DNA of 64,000 nucleotides from Rhodanobacter sp. L36. GTDB taxonomy: Bacteria; Pseudomonadota; Gammaproteobacteria; Xanthomonadales; Rhodanobacteraceae. The first letter of the stretch is position 1; the number at the start of each line of letters is the position of its first letter. Of this stretch, positions 8,683 through 17,737 are shown one piece after another. The stretch lies in assembly GCF_009765755.1 (NCBI RefSeq), contig NZ_LMUV01000002.1, positions 1 to 64,000 on the forward strand, read 5' to 3'. A program made the translations under genes and the position numbers. The notes beneath the pieces were generated by a model, which saw only the letters and a program-made list of their open reading frames with translations, did not search any database and was not told the origin of the DNA.

Positions 8683-9171
8683 TCAGGTCGCCTTGTTGGC
8701 GTGGCGGTCGTAGCTGACAGCGATCGAGCCTTCCAGCGAGCCATCCGCTTTCTGCGGCTTGTACTCGTAGTTGATCACCGCGTAGTTGAGGCCGATGGAC
8801 TCGTTCGGAATCGGGCTGCTGCCGCCGGATGCGCTGGAGTGATAGCTGGAAATCAGCACGTCGGTCAGCGTGAGCTTCAGATATTCCTGCTTGTCGCCGC
8901 CAGCCTTTCGGCAAACCAGCACCATGCTCTTGATGTGCTGGCCGGTCGCCACGGCCTTGAGCAGCTTGGGCGTGGACTTGTCGGCGTACTTGGTGATGGT
9001 GATGTCGCTGAAGTCGGCCTTGCCCGCGCCGCCGCCGCCGCCCGCACCGAACGTGCCCTGGTTGGTGGCGCCCCACGACCACGACTGGATTTCCAGTTCG
9101 CCCTTGTGTTTGTCATCGGTGGACTCGCCATCGATGCCGTCGATTTTAAGAAAAAAGTCGCTCTGTGACAT
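8683..9171 (-). CDS. hcp: T6SS tube protein Hcp (TssD), copy 1
   Basis: A 162-residue Hcp1-family protein with the core FFLKIDGIDGESTD, SWSWGATNQG and ITKYADKSTPKL segments. It is the canonical-length copy. It lies 21 bases downstream of tssC and 88 bases upstream of the longer hcp, all on the minus strand. A glycine-rich turn (GAGGGGGAGK, about 42-51) sits in the loop facing the tube end. Tandem hcp genes of different length could form mixed or alternative tubes; this is inference. Confidence 0.92.
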   Translation of the reverse strand: MSQSDFFLKIDGIDGESTDDKHKGELEIQSWSWGATNQGTFGAGGGGGAGKADFSDITITKYADKSTPKLLKAVATGQHIKSMVLVCRKAGGDKQEYLKLTLTDVLISSYHSSASGGSSPIPNESIGLNYAVINYEYKPQKADGSLEGSIAVSYDRHANKAT

Positions 9172-9192
9172 GGATCAATCCTCGAAAGATTC

Positions 9193-10677
9193 TCAACGCG
9201 CCGACTTCGGAAGCTCGGCCACCAGACGCAGCGAGACGCTCAGTTCGTCCAGCTGGTAATGCGGCCGCAGGAACGCCACCGCCTTGAATGCCCCCGGCTT
9301 GCCGGGAATATCCACAACTTCGATCGTCGCTTCGCGCAACGGGTATTTCGATTTCATTTCCTGCGAGGCGTTGTCGTCCAGCAACACGTACTGGGTGATC
9401 CAGGTGTTGAGGAAACGCTCCACGCTCGAACGCGAGGCGAAGCTGCCGACCTTGTCGCGCATCATCGATTTCAGGTAATGCGCAATGCGGCTCACCGCGA
9501 AAATGTATTGCAGTTGCGAGGCGAGCCGCGCATTCGCGTTGGCTGCATCGGTGTTGTATTCCTTCGCCTTCTGCGCGGACTGCGTGGAGAAGAACGCTGC
9601 GTAGTCCGTGCCCTTGCAATGCACCAGCGGAATCATGCCGAGGTCAGCCAATTCCTTTTCGCGACGATCGGTAATCGCGATTTCGGTCGGGCATTTCAGT
9701 GCAACTTCGCCATCGTCGGTCGCGAACGTGTGCGTCGGCAAACCTTCCACCAGGCCGCCGCCCTCGACGCCGCGGATCGCCGCAGTCCAGCCGAATTTTG
9801 CGAACGCGTCGGTGAGCTTGGAACCGAGCGCGTACGCGGCGTTGGTCCACAGATAGCGACTGTGATCCTTGCCGGAAACATCCTCGACGAAATTGAAACT
9901 TTCCACCGGCGTGGTTTCCGGCCCGTACGGCAGGCGACCCAGCACATGCGGCATCGCCAGTCCGACGTAGCGCGAATCCTCCGATGCGCGGAACGATTTC
10001 CACTTCGCGTACTCCACCGTGTCGAACACCTTCGCCAGGTCGCGCGGACCGGACAGATCGGTGAAGCTGTCGAAGCCGAACATCTCCGGCGACGCAGCCG
10101 ACAGCAGCGGCGCGTGCGCGGCCGCGGCGACGTGCGACATTTCCTCCAGCAGGTACATGTCTTCCGGCTGGCGGGTGAATTCGAAGTCGCCGACCATCGT
10201 GGCGAACGGTGCGCCGCCGAAGGTGCCGTACTCTTCCTCGTAGATTTTCTTGAACAGCGTGGACTGATCGAAGTCCGACGCGTTCTTGAAATCCTTGACC
10301 AGCTCTTTTTTGGTGCAGTTGAACACCTTGATCTTCAGCGTGGTGCTGGTCTCGCTGTTCTCGACGAGGTATTTCAACCCGCGCCACGAGCCTTCCAGCT
10401 TCTGGAATTCCGGCGCGTGCATCACCGCCGAGAGTTGATCGGAAAGCAGCTTGTCGATATCCGCGATGCGTGCATCGAGCGAAGCGATCGCATCGCTGGA
10501 AATGCTGATCTGGCCGGCGGTAACCTGATTCACCAGTTCGGAAATCAGGTCGCGTGCGCGGTCGCGCTCGGTGTCGGTCTTGGCGATGCGGCTCTGGCTG
10601 AGGATGCTGTCGAGCAGGCTGCCCTCGGCTTCACCGGCGACGGCGCCCTGTGCAGTTTCTTGCTGTGTGCTGGCCAT
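9193..10677 (-). CDS. tssC: T6SS contractile sheath large subunit TssC
   Basis: A 494-residue VipB/EvpB-family protein. Conserved features are the N-terminal sheath-handshake region, the VMHAPEFQKLEGSWRGLKYL stretch, the PFATMVGDFEF segment and a C-terminal half containing RLASQLQYIFAVSRIAHYLK. It assembles with TssB into the contractile sheath in the cytoplasm. The ATG at 10677 has AGGGACAAG upstream. It lies 63 bases after tssB, as in nearly all T6SS clusters. Confidence 0.96.
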   Translation of the reverse strand: MASTQQETAQGAVAGEAEGSLLDSILSQSRIAKTDTERDRARDLISELVNQVTAGQISISSDAIASLDARIADIDKLLSDQLSAVMHAPEFQKLEGSWRGLKYLVENSETSTTLKIKVFNCTKKELVKDFKNASDFDQSTLFKKIYEEEYGTFGGAPFATMVGDFEFTRQPEDMYLLEEMSHVAAAAHAPLLSAASPEMFGFDSFTDLSGPRDLAKVFDTVEYAKWKSFRASEDSRYVGLAMPHVLGRLPYGPETTPVESFNFVEDVSGKDHSRYLWTNAAYALGSKLTDAFAKFGWTAAIRGVEGGGLVEGLPTHTFATDDGEVALKCPTEIAITDRREKELADLGMIPLVHCKGTDYAAFFSTQSAQKAKEYNTDAANANARLASQLQYIFAVSRIAHYLKSMMRDKVGSFASRSSVERFLNTWITQYVLLDDNASQEMKSKYPLREATIEVVDIPGKPGAFKAVAFLRPHYQLDELSVSLRLVAELPKSAR

Positions 10678-10740
10678 GTCTTGTCCCTAGCGTTGCGTAT
10701 GCGTGGGTGAATGCCTGGATGCGTTGCGAACAATCGAGGC

Positions 10741-11256
10741 TTATTCGGAGCCGCCGGACGATCCCACTTCCTTGGTCAGGCGCGTGATCTGGTCGGTGTT
10801 CTGCAGTACCTCGTTGAGCAACTCCTCGAACTTGTCGTTGCCCGCCATCTTGTTGCGCAGGTCGGCGAGCTTCTGACGTGCCTCGAGCAGCTTGCGCAGC
10901 GGCTCGACCTGATGCGCCACGTTCTCCGGGCTGAAATCCTCGAGGCTGCGGAAGTTGAGCTCCACGCCCACCTTCGAGCCATCGCCCTTGAGCCGATCTT
11001 CCACCTGGATCTGCACGCGCGGCTTCATGCCCTTGAGCACGTCGTCGAAGTTGTCCTTGTCGACGTTGACAAACTTGCGGTCCTTCATCTTCGCCAGCGG
11101 TTCGGCTGGCTGACCGGTGAAATCACCGAGCACGCCGGCGACGAACGGCAGCTCCTTCTTTTCGATCGCATCACCGACTTCCACGTCGTAGGTGAGCTGC
11201 ACACGCGGTGCGCGGACACGATCGAGTTTGTGTTGCGTGCTTTCTTTCTTGGCCAT
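10741..11256 (-). CDS. tssB: T6SS contractile sheath small subunit TssB
   Basis: A 171-residue VipA-family protein beginning MAKKESTQHKLDRVRAPRVQ. The VQLTYDVEVGDA, FVAGVLGDFTG and KDRKFVNVDKDNFDDVL segments are diagnostic. An in-frame start at 11337 would add 27 Arg-rich residues, whereas ATG 11256 has GGGGAAT at the right distance and gives the standard N-terminus. It is the first gene of the tssBC-hcp-hcp-tssE run. The 498-base gap upstream should hold its promoter, but I see no convincing sigma-54 site in the first 100 bases. Confidence 0.95.
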   Translation of the reverse strand: MAKKESTQHKLDRVRAPRVQLTYDVEVGDAIEKKELPFVAGVLGDFTGQPAEPLAKMKDRKFVNVDKDNFDDVLKGMKPRVQIQVEDRLKGDGSKVGVELNFRSLEDFSPENVAHQVEPLRKLLEARQKLADLRNKMAGNDKFEELLNEVLQNTDQITRLTKEVGSSGGSE

Positions 11257-11501
11257 GGCAATTCCCCGGCAGTTGGGCGAAGCGCGCCGCGCGAATGCAC
11301 GACGGCGATGACACCGAAGTCTAGGAACGCGACGCACGCGAAAGAATTAGCCGGACGGCCAGTTGTTGGTCTATGACTTTGGGGGTGGATGTCGCGCGGG
11401 GCGCGCTGGCGTTGCGACGCGGGCTTGCGTTCGTCGCTTGCGTGCCGCTCTTCCAACGTTCGCGCATGAAGGCGGGAGTGAATACTCGACCGGCTTCCTA
11501 A

Positions 11502-11660
11502 CCCTCCGTCATTCCCGCAAAAGCCGGTATCACTCTTTGTTTTGGTGCCTGGTTTGGAGCAAGAGCTTTTGCGCTCCTACGGAGCGCGAGAACGCACGAA
11601 CGCCCTTGACTACCCGTAACGATGGAGATCGGTTCCGGCCTTCGCCGGAATGACGGAGGG
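11502..11660. repeat. Intergenic inverted repeat upstream of tssB
   Basis: Two 26-base arms face each other: CCCTCCGTCATTCCCGC... at 11502-11527 and its near complement ending GGAATGACGGAGGG at 11635-11660. Between them is a perfect small hairpin GCGCTCC-TAC-GGAGCGC at 11571-11587, of the REP-like kind common in xanthomonads and pseudomonads. The element fills part of the 498-base gene-free interval 11257-11754 between tssA and tssB. It could end the tssKLMA transcript or be a dispersed non-autonomous repeat. I see no gene in the rest of the interval. Confidence 0.7.
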
Positions 11661-11754
11661 CGAGGTAGCCCGGGCTTCGCCGAAATGAGGAAGGTGGATA
11701 TCTAACGCAAAGGCCCGAACGACGAAGTCGACGGCGAAGCGCAGAGACCAACCA

Positions 11755-12828
11755 TCACTCCCCCGAAATCCCCACCCGGTCCCGAATCGAAGCCAGCACC
11801 GAACTATCCCTCACCACTTCGTTGAGCCACGCATCGAGCGGCGTGTTCGCCCACACCACGGCTTTTTCCAGCATGAAGGCGACCGGGTTGTGTGGTTCGG
11901 TACGGCGGAAGAAGGCGGCGATGTCGCTGATGGCGCGCAATGCGGCGTCCTTGCTCGCGGCGCTGTTGCTGGAGAGGTCGAGCGTGCCGCCGGCGGACGC
12001 CGATGAGCCGCTGCCCGATGACGCGGAGGACATCGATTCGTCGCTCGCGGCTGTGGCTGCGGCGCCACCGATGCCCTTGGCCTGCGCGGTTTTTGCGACG
12101 ACCTGGCGGATGCGCTTGAGTGCATCTTCGACGGCGGCGAGCGACGGGGACGCGCGGCCGAGCCGTGTATCGGCCATGGTCTTGAACGCTTCGAACGTCG
12201 CGAGTGCGCGATCGGATTCCTCAAGCAGGCCGAGCACCGCTTCGGCCGAATTGTCCTGCATGGCCTTGTCGAAGGCTTCGCCGGTGAGGCGACCTTCCTC
12301 GAGTGCGGCCTGATACGACTCCTGATTCTGCCGCGCGAGGTTGTCGACTTCGCGCGAGTCCTGCCATTGCAGCAGCGTCATCGGCACCACGCCACCGGAC
12401 AGCGGCACGCGGCGCAATGCATCGCTCGCGTAGATGTTGTACCAGGCGAGTTTCGCCGCGCGTTCTTCTGCGTCATCGCCGTCGAGTTCGGGAAACAGGC
12501 CGTCCCACAAGGTGTCGAGCATGCCGTGCAGCAGTTCAACCGACTGCCTCGCACCGCCGACACCCTCGGTGGAAATCAGCGCTTCGCCGAGCCACACCGC
12601 CATCTGCAGATCCTTGCTCTGCGTGCTCAGCACGTCGGTCGCGAGGCGGATCACCAGCCGCCAGTCGGCAGTTTTCAGATCGGTCTGCCATTCGCCCTGC
12701 CGCAGGTTGGGATCGTCCGATCGGCGCGCTTCGCGAACGCGGTCGTAGACGTCGTTGAAGCTGATGTCTTCACCGCACGGGCGGTCGGGTGAAATCGGCG
12801 CCAGCAGTTCGGCCAGTTCGATGCTCAT
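11755..12828 (-). CDS. tssA: T6SS assembly protein TssA
   Basis: A 357-residue protein with the ImpA N-terminal domain. It begins MSIELAELLAPISPDRPCGE and contains the typical YDRVREARRSDDPN and WRLVIRLATDVLSTQSKDL segments. A low-complexity Ser/Ala/Gly linker (about 262-285) leads to a C-terminal domain ending with FFRRTEPHNPVAFMLEKA, which resembles the short TssA class. TssA coordinates tube and sheath assembly at the baseplate. The AAGGAGAACGAGC leader gives a strong ribosome-binding site. It is the last gene of the tssK-tssL-tssM-tssA run. Confidence 0.92.
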   Translation of the reverse strand: MSIELAELLAPISPDRPCGEDISFNDVYDRVREARRSDDPNLRQGEWQTDLKTADWRLVIRLATDVLSTQSKDLQMAVWLGEALISTEGVGGARQSVELLHGMLDTLWDGLFPELDGDDAEERAAKLAWYNIYASDALRRVPLSGGVVPMTLLQWQDSREVDNLARQNQESYQAALEEGRLTGEAFDKAMQDNSAEAVLGLLEESDRALATFEAFKTMADTRLGRASPSLAAVEDALKRIRQVVAKTAQAKGIGGAAATAASDESMSSASSGSGSSASAGGTLDLSSNSAASKDAALRAISDIAAFFRRTEPHNPVAFMLEKAVVWANTPLDAWLNEVVRDSSVLASIRDRVGISGE

Positions 12829-12870
12829 GCTCGTTCTCCTTCGACAACTTTGATGAATCCAGATGGACGG

Positions 12871-15800
12871 CTATTCGATGATCGTGGCGGGCATCGCCAC
12901 TGGCGTGTTGCGCGCGCCGAGGTATTGCTTCATCGCGTCGGTCAGATCGATGGTCAGGAATATCTGCGCCTGGTTGAAACCCACCGCGCTCAACCGCGCG
13001 CTTATGTCGGCCCATTGCAGCGCCGTGTACGAGTCGCGGAAATCGGCCAGCGCGAAACTGTGCGAACCACTCGCGAAATCCTTCAGCAGTTGCTCGAAAC
13101 CGTCCTGCCCCGAATACAACTTGGTCAACACCAGCGGCTCCGCTGCGGCCGGCGCCGCGGCGGTGGCGGCGCTCGCCGATCCGGCGGGAACCAGCGCGAC
13201 CTCGGTCGGCGCCGGTTGTTCGACACTGATGCGCAGGCTTGCTTGCGGGCAATTGGCTGGCGACCAGAACACCGCCACCTTGGATTCGGCCAGCGATTGG
13301 GCCTTGCTGCTGGCGCTGAAACTGTGGTCCTTGCAGTCCACCTGCAGCACGGTGCCGAGCGCACCTTCGACCAGGCTGCCGACCTGGCTCGGCCCGGTGA
13401 AACTGAAACTACCGACCATGAAAGGCTGGTCGGTATTGAGCGCGGGCTGCGCCTGGCTCTGCGCAGCCATCATCGCCTGGAAGCCCGTCGTCAGCGGTAG
13501 CGTGACACCGCCGATCCTGATCGGCGCGCGTTCCTTCTCGCTCACGAATGGCGCAAGCCAGTCGTTGACGAACGCGTTGAGTTTTCCCTGCGGACCGTAC
13601 AACGCGGCCATCTGCTGCTCCGGCGGCAACTGCTTCAGTGGCGCGGCCACGCCCTCGTTCCAGCGTTGCTGCACGTATTTGGCCGCGCGCTGCACGGTGA
13701 GATAGAGCAGCAAGTGTGATGGGCCCTGCACCACCGACCACGCGCCCAGATCGTCGCCCTTGAACTTGGCCGCATAGCTGTCGTCGGGCCGGTCGACCGA
13801 TTGCAGCAGCGTCGCGTACTCGCTGGCGGGCGGCTGTTGCGGCGCACCCTTCGCACGGTAAATGTCGGCGACGATCTGGTAGAGATTCTGGTCGCCACCC
13901 TCGGCCTGCAGTCGCAGATAACCATTGGCGAACAGTGCGCGCTGCTTGTCGAGCACGCTGTGTCGCGTGTCCAGCATCGCCAGCAGCCAGGTTGGCGGCG
14001 TCACGCCCGAGGAACTGAACCAGCCACCGACCGTGTGCCCGAGAAACGCGCCAAACGGTTTCCATCCACCCCAGCCTGCCGCCTTGGTCTGCGACCACGC
14101 GCGCTGCCAGCGCACCGACAGCGGCAATTGCAGCGGCAGGCTCAACAGATTCTGCTGCACGCTCTCAAAAAAAAAGCGGTAGGGATTGTCGTCGCCGGCC
14201 GCGCGCGCGGCGAGTTCGTCGGCATGCCCGTTCCACAGGTTCACGCCATCGAAGAAACGGCTCTGGAATTGCGCCCAGGCGTGAAAGTAGCTGGTGAAAT
14301 AGGCACTACGAAACCCATCGACCAGGCTTTTTTTTTCCGCCAGAGTGTCGCCGATGGTGGTGGTCATCGGCTTGACCACACCGCTCCATGTGTTGGCCGT
14401 ATAGGCGGCTGAAATCGTCGGCAGGCTGCCCGCCGCCACGCCGACCAGCCGATCGGCCGGTAGCCAGTCGTCCTGCAGGCGCGGGCCGGTCATGCGCGCG
14501 TCGGCCCACACTTCCAGATCCTGCGGGCGCGGTGTGTACACGGCGAGCAGCCGCTGCAGTTCGCTCTGCAGGCGATGCTGCTCATCGTCGAGCACGTCGC
14601 TTTTCTGCCAGCGCAGATAACCCAGATACGTGCTGAGCAGCGCGTTCGCGTTGTCGCTGTCGCGCCGCGTATCGGCATCGGCCGTGTAGAACGGCGCGAA
14701 CAGCCGCGAGCGCGGATCGAACACCACGTTGTGCGGCAACTCGCTGTCGAAGCAATCGCTGCCGTGACCGCGGCAATGCTGCAGGATGCGCAGACGCTGC
14801 GTGACCGCCAGCACGTGCTCGACACCCACGCGCCCCTTGCCGATGTCGTCATCGAGCATCTGGTCGTACGGGGCGAGGATCAGGCTGGAGAAATCCGCAA
14901 CCACCTCCTGCTTGAGCTGTTCGATGTCGCGATCCGAACGGCGCAGGCCGAAGCCGAGTTGCGTCTTGTCGGCGCTGGCTTCGAGTTGTTCGATAGTGCG
15001 ACCGCAACCGGCTACCCACGCAATGCGGCCACTGGCGCCGGCGTTTTCGCGACCCTGACAGGCCGCGCGCGTTTGCGCGAGCAATTGCGCGTCGTCCGTG
15101 CGTGCCTGGCTCAACCCGAAAGTGAGATAGCCGGACATGCCCAGCAAGGCCGCGACACCGAGCGCAGCGACGCCCATGCGCCCGGCGCTGCCCTTGAGGC
15201 TCGGCGTCGCGAGCGGTTGATCGGCCGGCAAGAATCGCGTGAAGAGATCGGCGACGAACGCACCCGCGGGCGTATCATTCGCTGGCGCGCCGGCGAAATA
15301 AAGTCCGCGCCAACGTGGCGTTCGCTGGAACGGGTTGTCTTCCAGCAACAGGCTCACGAACTGACGCAGGCCGTTTTGCAGACGGCTGATCGACTGCACG
15401 AACTCGAACACGCCGCGACGGCCTCGCACGTCGTGCCGTGCGGCAAGTGCGGTGAGTCGAAGCGCGTGCAGACGTTCGGCCATCGGTGCGAAGAGGTTGT
15501 CGAACTTCGCGCTGGTGCCGGCGCTCACCGCTTCGTTTTCCGGCAGCCGCCAACCCATCGCCTGCGCGAACGCTTCGGCCGGCACGGCACCACGAAACGC
15601 CGCGTAGCCCGGCAGCAAATCGAGCCCGGTCACCATCACGTACACCGGTAACTGGATCTGCAAATGCTCCATGCTTTCGTCGACGAGGCGACGCAGGCGC
15701 ATGCTGGTTTCCTTCAGCGCGTCCGCGTTGCCGAGCAGGCTGCGTACGCCGATGCAGGCGACGATGCCGTTGAGAGGCAGCTGATCACGCTCGCTGGCGA

Positions 15801-16380
15801 GCTGCATCAGCGCCTGATACCAGAGTCCGCGTTCGGTGCGCGCCGAGGCATCGCAAACGATGCGCGGGCTGGTCTCGATCGCGATCATCGATTTGAAGAA
15901 CCACCAGCGCCACATTGCTTCGGACTCGCCACCGGCGGGCGCGGGAAATGGCGATGTGGTGCTCGCAGCCTGCAGCAGGCCGTGCACGTTGGCATCGGCG
16001 TCGCCGAGAAACAGCATCCACGGCACGCGATACAAGGGCTGGCGGCCGCTCGCCATGTCGGGCGATCGCTGGATCGTGCGCTTGGCTTCCTGGATCGCGG
16101 CACTCATCTTCGCCAGCGGTTCGCGCTCGTCGTCCGGATTACCCGGACCCAGATCGCCGATGCGCTGGCGCGCGCGGCCCGCACGCGAATAGGTGCGTGC
16201 GCCACGCGTGAACCACCACAGCACCGCGAGCGCGGCGAGACACAGACCCAGCAATTGCCAGAAGCGCGGCGGAATGCCGGGCACGATCGCCGGCACCACG
16301 AACGCGATGAGCGCGAGCAGCACGATGCCGCCGATCACGAACAGTCCGGGACGAAACCAGTTTTTCTGAAGGAGGCTCAT
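12871..16380 (-). CDS. tssM: T6SS membrane-complex protein TssM (IcmF) with degenerate nucleotide site
   Basis: A 1169-residue inner-membrane protein of the IcmF family that bridges TssL to the outer membrane. Two N-terminal helices (about 12-33 and 40-57) precede the cytoplasmic domain. A further helix near residues 405-427 leads to the periplasmic domain, with the IcmF-related and C-terminal beta domains following. In the cytoplasmic domain the Walker A position reads VPWMLFLGDADANVHG (about 119-134), with no GxxGxGK[ST]. The base-recognition motif reads VTGLD instead of the usual TKxD. GTP binding is therefore unlikely. GAGGA precedes the ATG, ten bases after tssL. Confidence 0.93.
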   Translation of the reverse strand: MSLLQKNWFRPGLFVIGGIVLLALIAFVVPAIVPGIPPRFWQLLGLCLAALAVLWWFTRGARTYSRAGRARQRIGDLGPGNPDDEREPLAKMSAAIQEAKRTIQRSPDMASGRQPLYRVPWMLFLGDADANVHGLLQAASTTSPFPAPAGGESEAMWRWWFFKSMIAIETSPRIVCDASARTERGLWYQALMQLASERDQLPLNGIVACIGVRSLLGNADALKETSMRLRRLVDESMEHLQIQLPVYVMVTGLDLLPGYAAFRGAVPAEAFAQAMGWRLPENEAVSAGTSAKFDNLFAPMAERLHALRLTALAARHDVRGRRGVFEFVQSISRLQNGLRQFVSLLLEDNPFQRTPRWRGLYFAGAPANDTPAGAFVADLFTRFLPADQPLATPSLKGSAGRMGVAALGVAALLGMSGYLTFGLSQARTDDAQLLAQTRAACQGRENAGASGRIAWVAGCGRTIEQLEASADKTQLGFGLRRSDRDIEQLKQEVVADFSSLILAPYDQMLDDDIGKGRVGVEHVLAVTQRLRILQHCRGHGSDCFDSELPHNVVFDPRSRLFAPFYTADADTRRDSDNANALLSTYLGYLRWQKSDVLDDEQHRLQSELQRLLAVYTPRPQDLEVWADARMTGPRLQDDWLPADRLVGVAAGSLPTISAAYTANTWSGVVKPMTTTIGDTLAEKKSLVDGFRSAYFTSYFHAWAQFQSRFFDGVNLWNGHADELAARAAGDDNPYRFFFESVQQNLLSLPLQLPLSVRWQRAWSQTKAAGWGGWKPFGAFLGHTVGGWFSSSGVTPPTWLLAMLDTRHSVLDKQRALFANGYLRLQAEGGDQNLYQIVADIYRAKGAPQQPPASEYATLLQSVDRPDDSYAAKFKGDDLGAWSVVQGPSHLLLYLTVQRAAKYVQQRWNEGVAAPLKQLPPEQQMAALYGPQGKLNAFVNDWLAPFVSEKERAPIRIGGVTLPLTTGFQAMMAAQSQAQPALNTDQPFMVGSFSFTGPSQVGSLVEGALGTVLQVDCKDHSFSASSKAQSLAESKVAVFWSPANCPQASLRISVEQPAPTEVALVPAGSASAATAAAPAAAEPLVLTKLYSGQDGFEQLLKDFASGSHSFALADFRDSYTALQWADISARLSAVGFNQAQIFLTIDLTDAMKQYLGARNTPVAMPATIIE

Positions 16381-16390
16381 GCGATGGTCC

Positions 16391-17734
16391 TCATTGCGCC
16401 GGTTCGGTCTGCATGGTCATGAAATCGGCGACGAACTTGTCGTCGGCGTGGTTGGCGTCGATCGATGCCTTGAGCAAGGGCAGGTAATCCTTGGCGGGTT
16501 CCGAATCCGGGCGGAAACCGGTGTACAGCGGCGTGGGCGAAGCGACGATGGTGATCAACTCCTGCCCGAACGGCGGCTCGACGGTGATCCAGCCGGTGCC
16601 GTCGGACAGCTTGCCCACATCGAATTGCTGGCTGGCGGGAATGACCTGTCCGCTATGCGCATCGCGCGAGTTCGGAAGGATGTGCACCACTTCGCCCTCG
16701 ACGGTGTAGTAGTCGACATACAGATAGCCTTCGTGGCTGGCCTGGGTGAGTTTCACCATCACCTTCTCGTCCTTGATGAAGCGATCGCTGTGACCGGTGG
16801 TCGGCGTGACGGCGAGGCCATCGTGGCGATCGAGATTGCGCTGGCGGTACGGCGTGAGCATTTTCACGACTTCGCAGTGTGGCCAGATCAATACCTTCAC
16901 CTGATAGCTCGGCGTCTTCACGCCCTTGATGCCTGCGATGTCGCTGCGCAGGCGTTCCAGATCGACCGATTTGGAAACGTAACCGCTCACTGCGGTCACG
17001 CCGTCCTTGTCGACCGTGCCGGTAAGGGCGGCGCAGTTGTAGCTCGCGGTTTCCTGATCGACCATCTGCTGCACGGTCGGCCCGGTCACGCGCGCAGGCG
17101 ACATGAAAAACCACACCAGGTACGCCAGCGGTATCGCCAGCGCGATGACCGCGCCGATCTTCATCAGCAGCGCGTCCCATTGCTTGGGATAACGCGGGCC
17201 GGTCGGGTCTTTCATCAGGTACGGCTGCGGCGTGATCTGCTCTTCGCGCAACGTGTGCAATGGCGCGGGCGCCACCGGCAACTGGCGGCTGTTGAGCTCC
17301 TTGATCTTGCCCAGCTCGCCGTGATCGCCAGTCTCGTAGTAGTACTGGCCGACGAAGCCGAGCAGCAGCGCGTGGTAGTACACCTCTCGCACTTCCTCGT
17401 CGCCGCCCTTGAGGTTGGAGAGGTGCTCGAAGAACTCGTTGCCGGCATTGTTGGTGTTGAACAACGACACCTGCAGCGGGCTGGCCTGACTCCACCACAG
17501 CGGATTGCGCGTGATGATTTCATCGAACCATGCCACCACCGCGAACGCCGCGGACTCGACCGCAGCCGGTGGCTTGCCCGCCGTGAGTGCGGTACTGCGC
17601 GCCTGCTCGATCAGCAAGCGTGCGCGCGCATACACCTCGTCCACGCCGCCTTGCGAACTGCCGCTGGCGACCTGTTCGTCGATCGCGAGGCCGAAGGAAA
17701 ACAGCGGGACGAAATATTCGAGGAGACGCGCCAT
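16391..17734 (-). CDS. tssL: T6SS membrane-complex protein TssL with periplasmic extension
   Basis: A 447-residue protein. Residues 1-200 form the DotU-type cytoplasmic domain, with conserved FDEIITRNPLWW and the FFEHLSNLKGG segment. A single transmembrane helix follows (MKIGAVIALAIPLAYLVWFF, about 208-227). The remaining 210 residues are periplasmic and do not look like the OmpA/peptidoglycan-binding extension of classical long TssL proteins. Instead the end contains WITVEPPFGQELITIVAS, reminiscent of DUF4384. It lies between tssK (3 bases) and tssM (10 bases) and is clearly co-transcribed. Confidence 0.9.
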   Translation of the reverse strand: MARLLEYFVPLFSFGLAIDEQVASGSSQGGVDEVYARARLLIEQARSTALTAGKPPAAVESAAFAVVAWFDEIITRNPLWWSQASPLQVSLFNTNNAGNEFFEHLSNLKGGDEEVREVYYHALLLGFVGQYYYETGDHGELGKIKELNSRQLPVAPAPLHTLREEQITPQPYLMKDPTGPRYPKQWDALLMKIGAVIALAIPLAYLVWFFMSPARVTGPTVQQMVDQETASYNCAALTGTVDKDGVTAVSGYVSKSVDLERLRSDIAGIKGVKTPSYQVKVLIWPHCEVVKMLTPYRQRNLDRHDGLAVTPTTGHSDRFIKDEKVMVKLTQASHEGYLYVDYYTVEGEVVHILPNSRDAHSGQVIPASQQFDVGKLSDGTGWITVEPPFGQELITIVASPTPLYTGFRPDSEPAKDYLPLLKASIDANHADDKFVADFMTMQTEPAQ

Positions 17735-17737
17735 CGA

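Noticed and set aside
9259..10710. A 483-codon open frame on the plus strand across tssC.
   Set aside because: It lies fully opposite tssC, whose protein is clearly conserved. High GC produces long antisense frames. The composition is Arg/Gly/His-rich and no domain is seen.
11257..11340. Sigma-54 promoter before tssB.
   Set aside because: No GG-N10-GC pair with the TGGCAC/TTGC pattern was found at a suitable distance.
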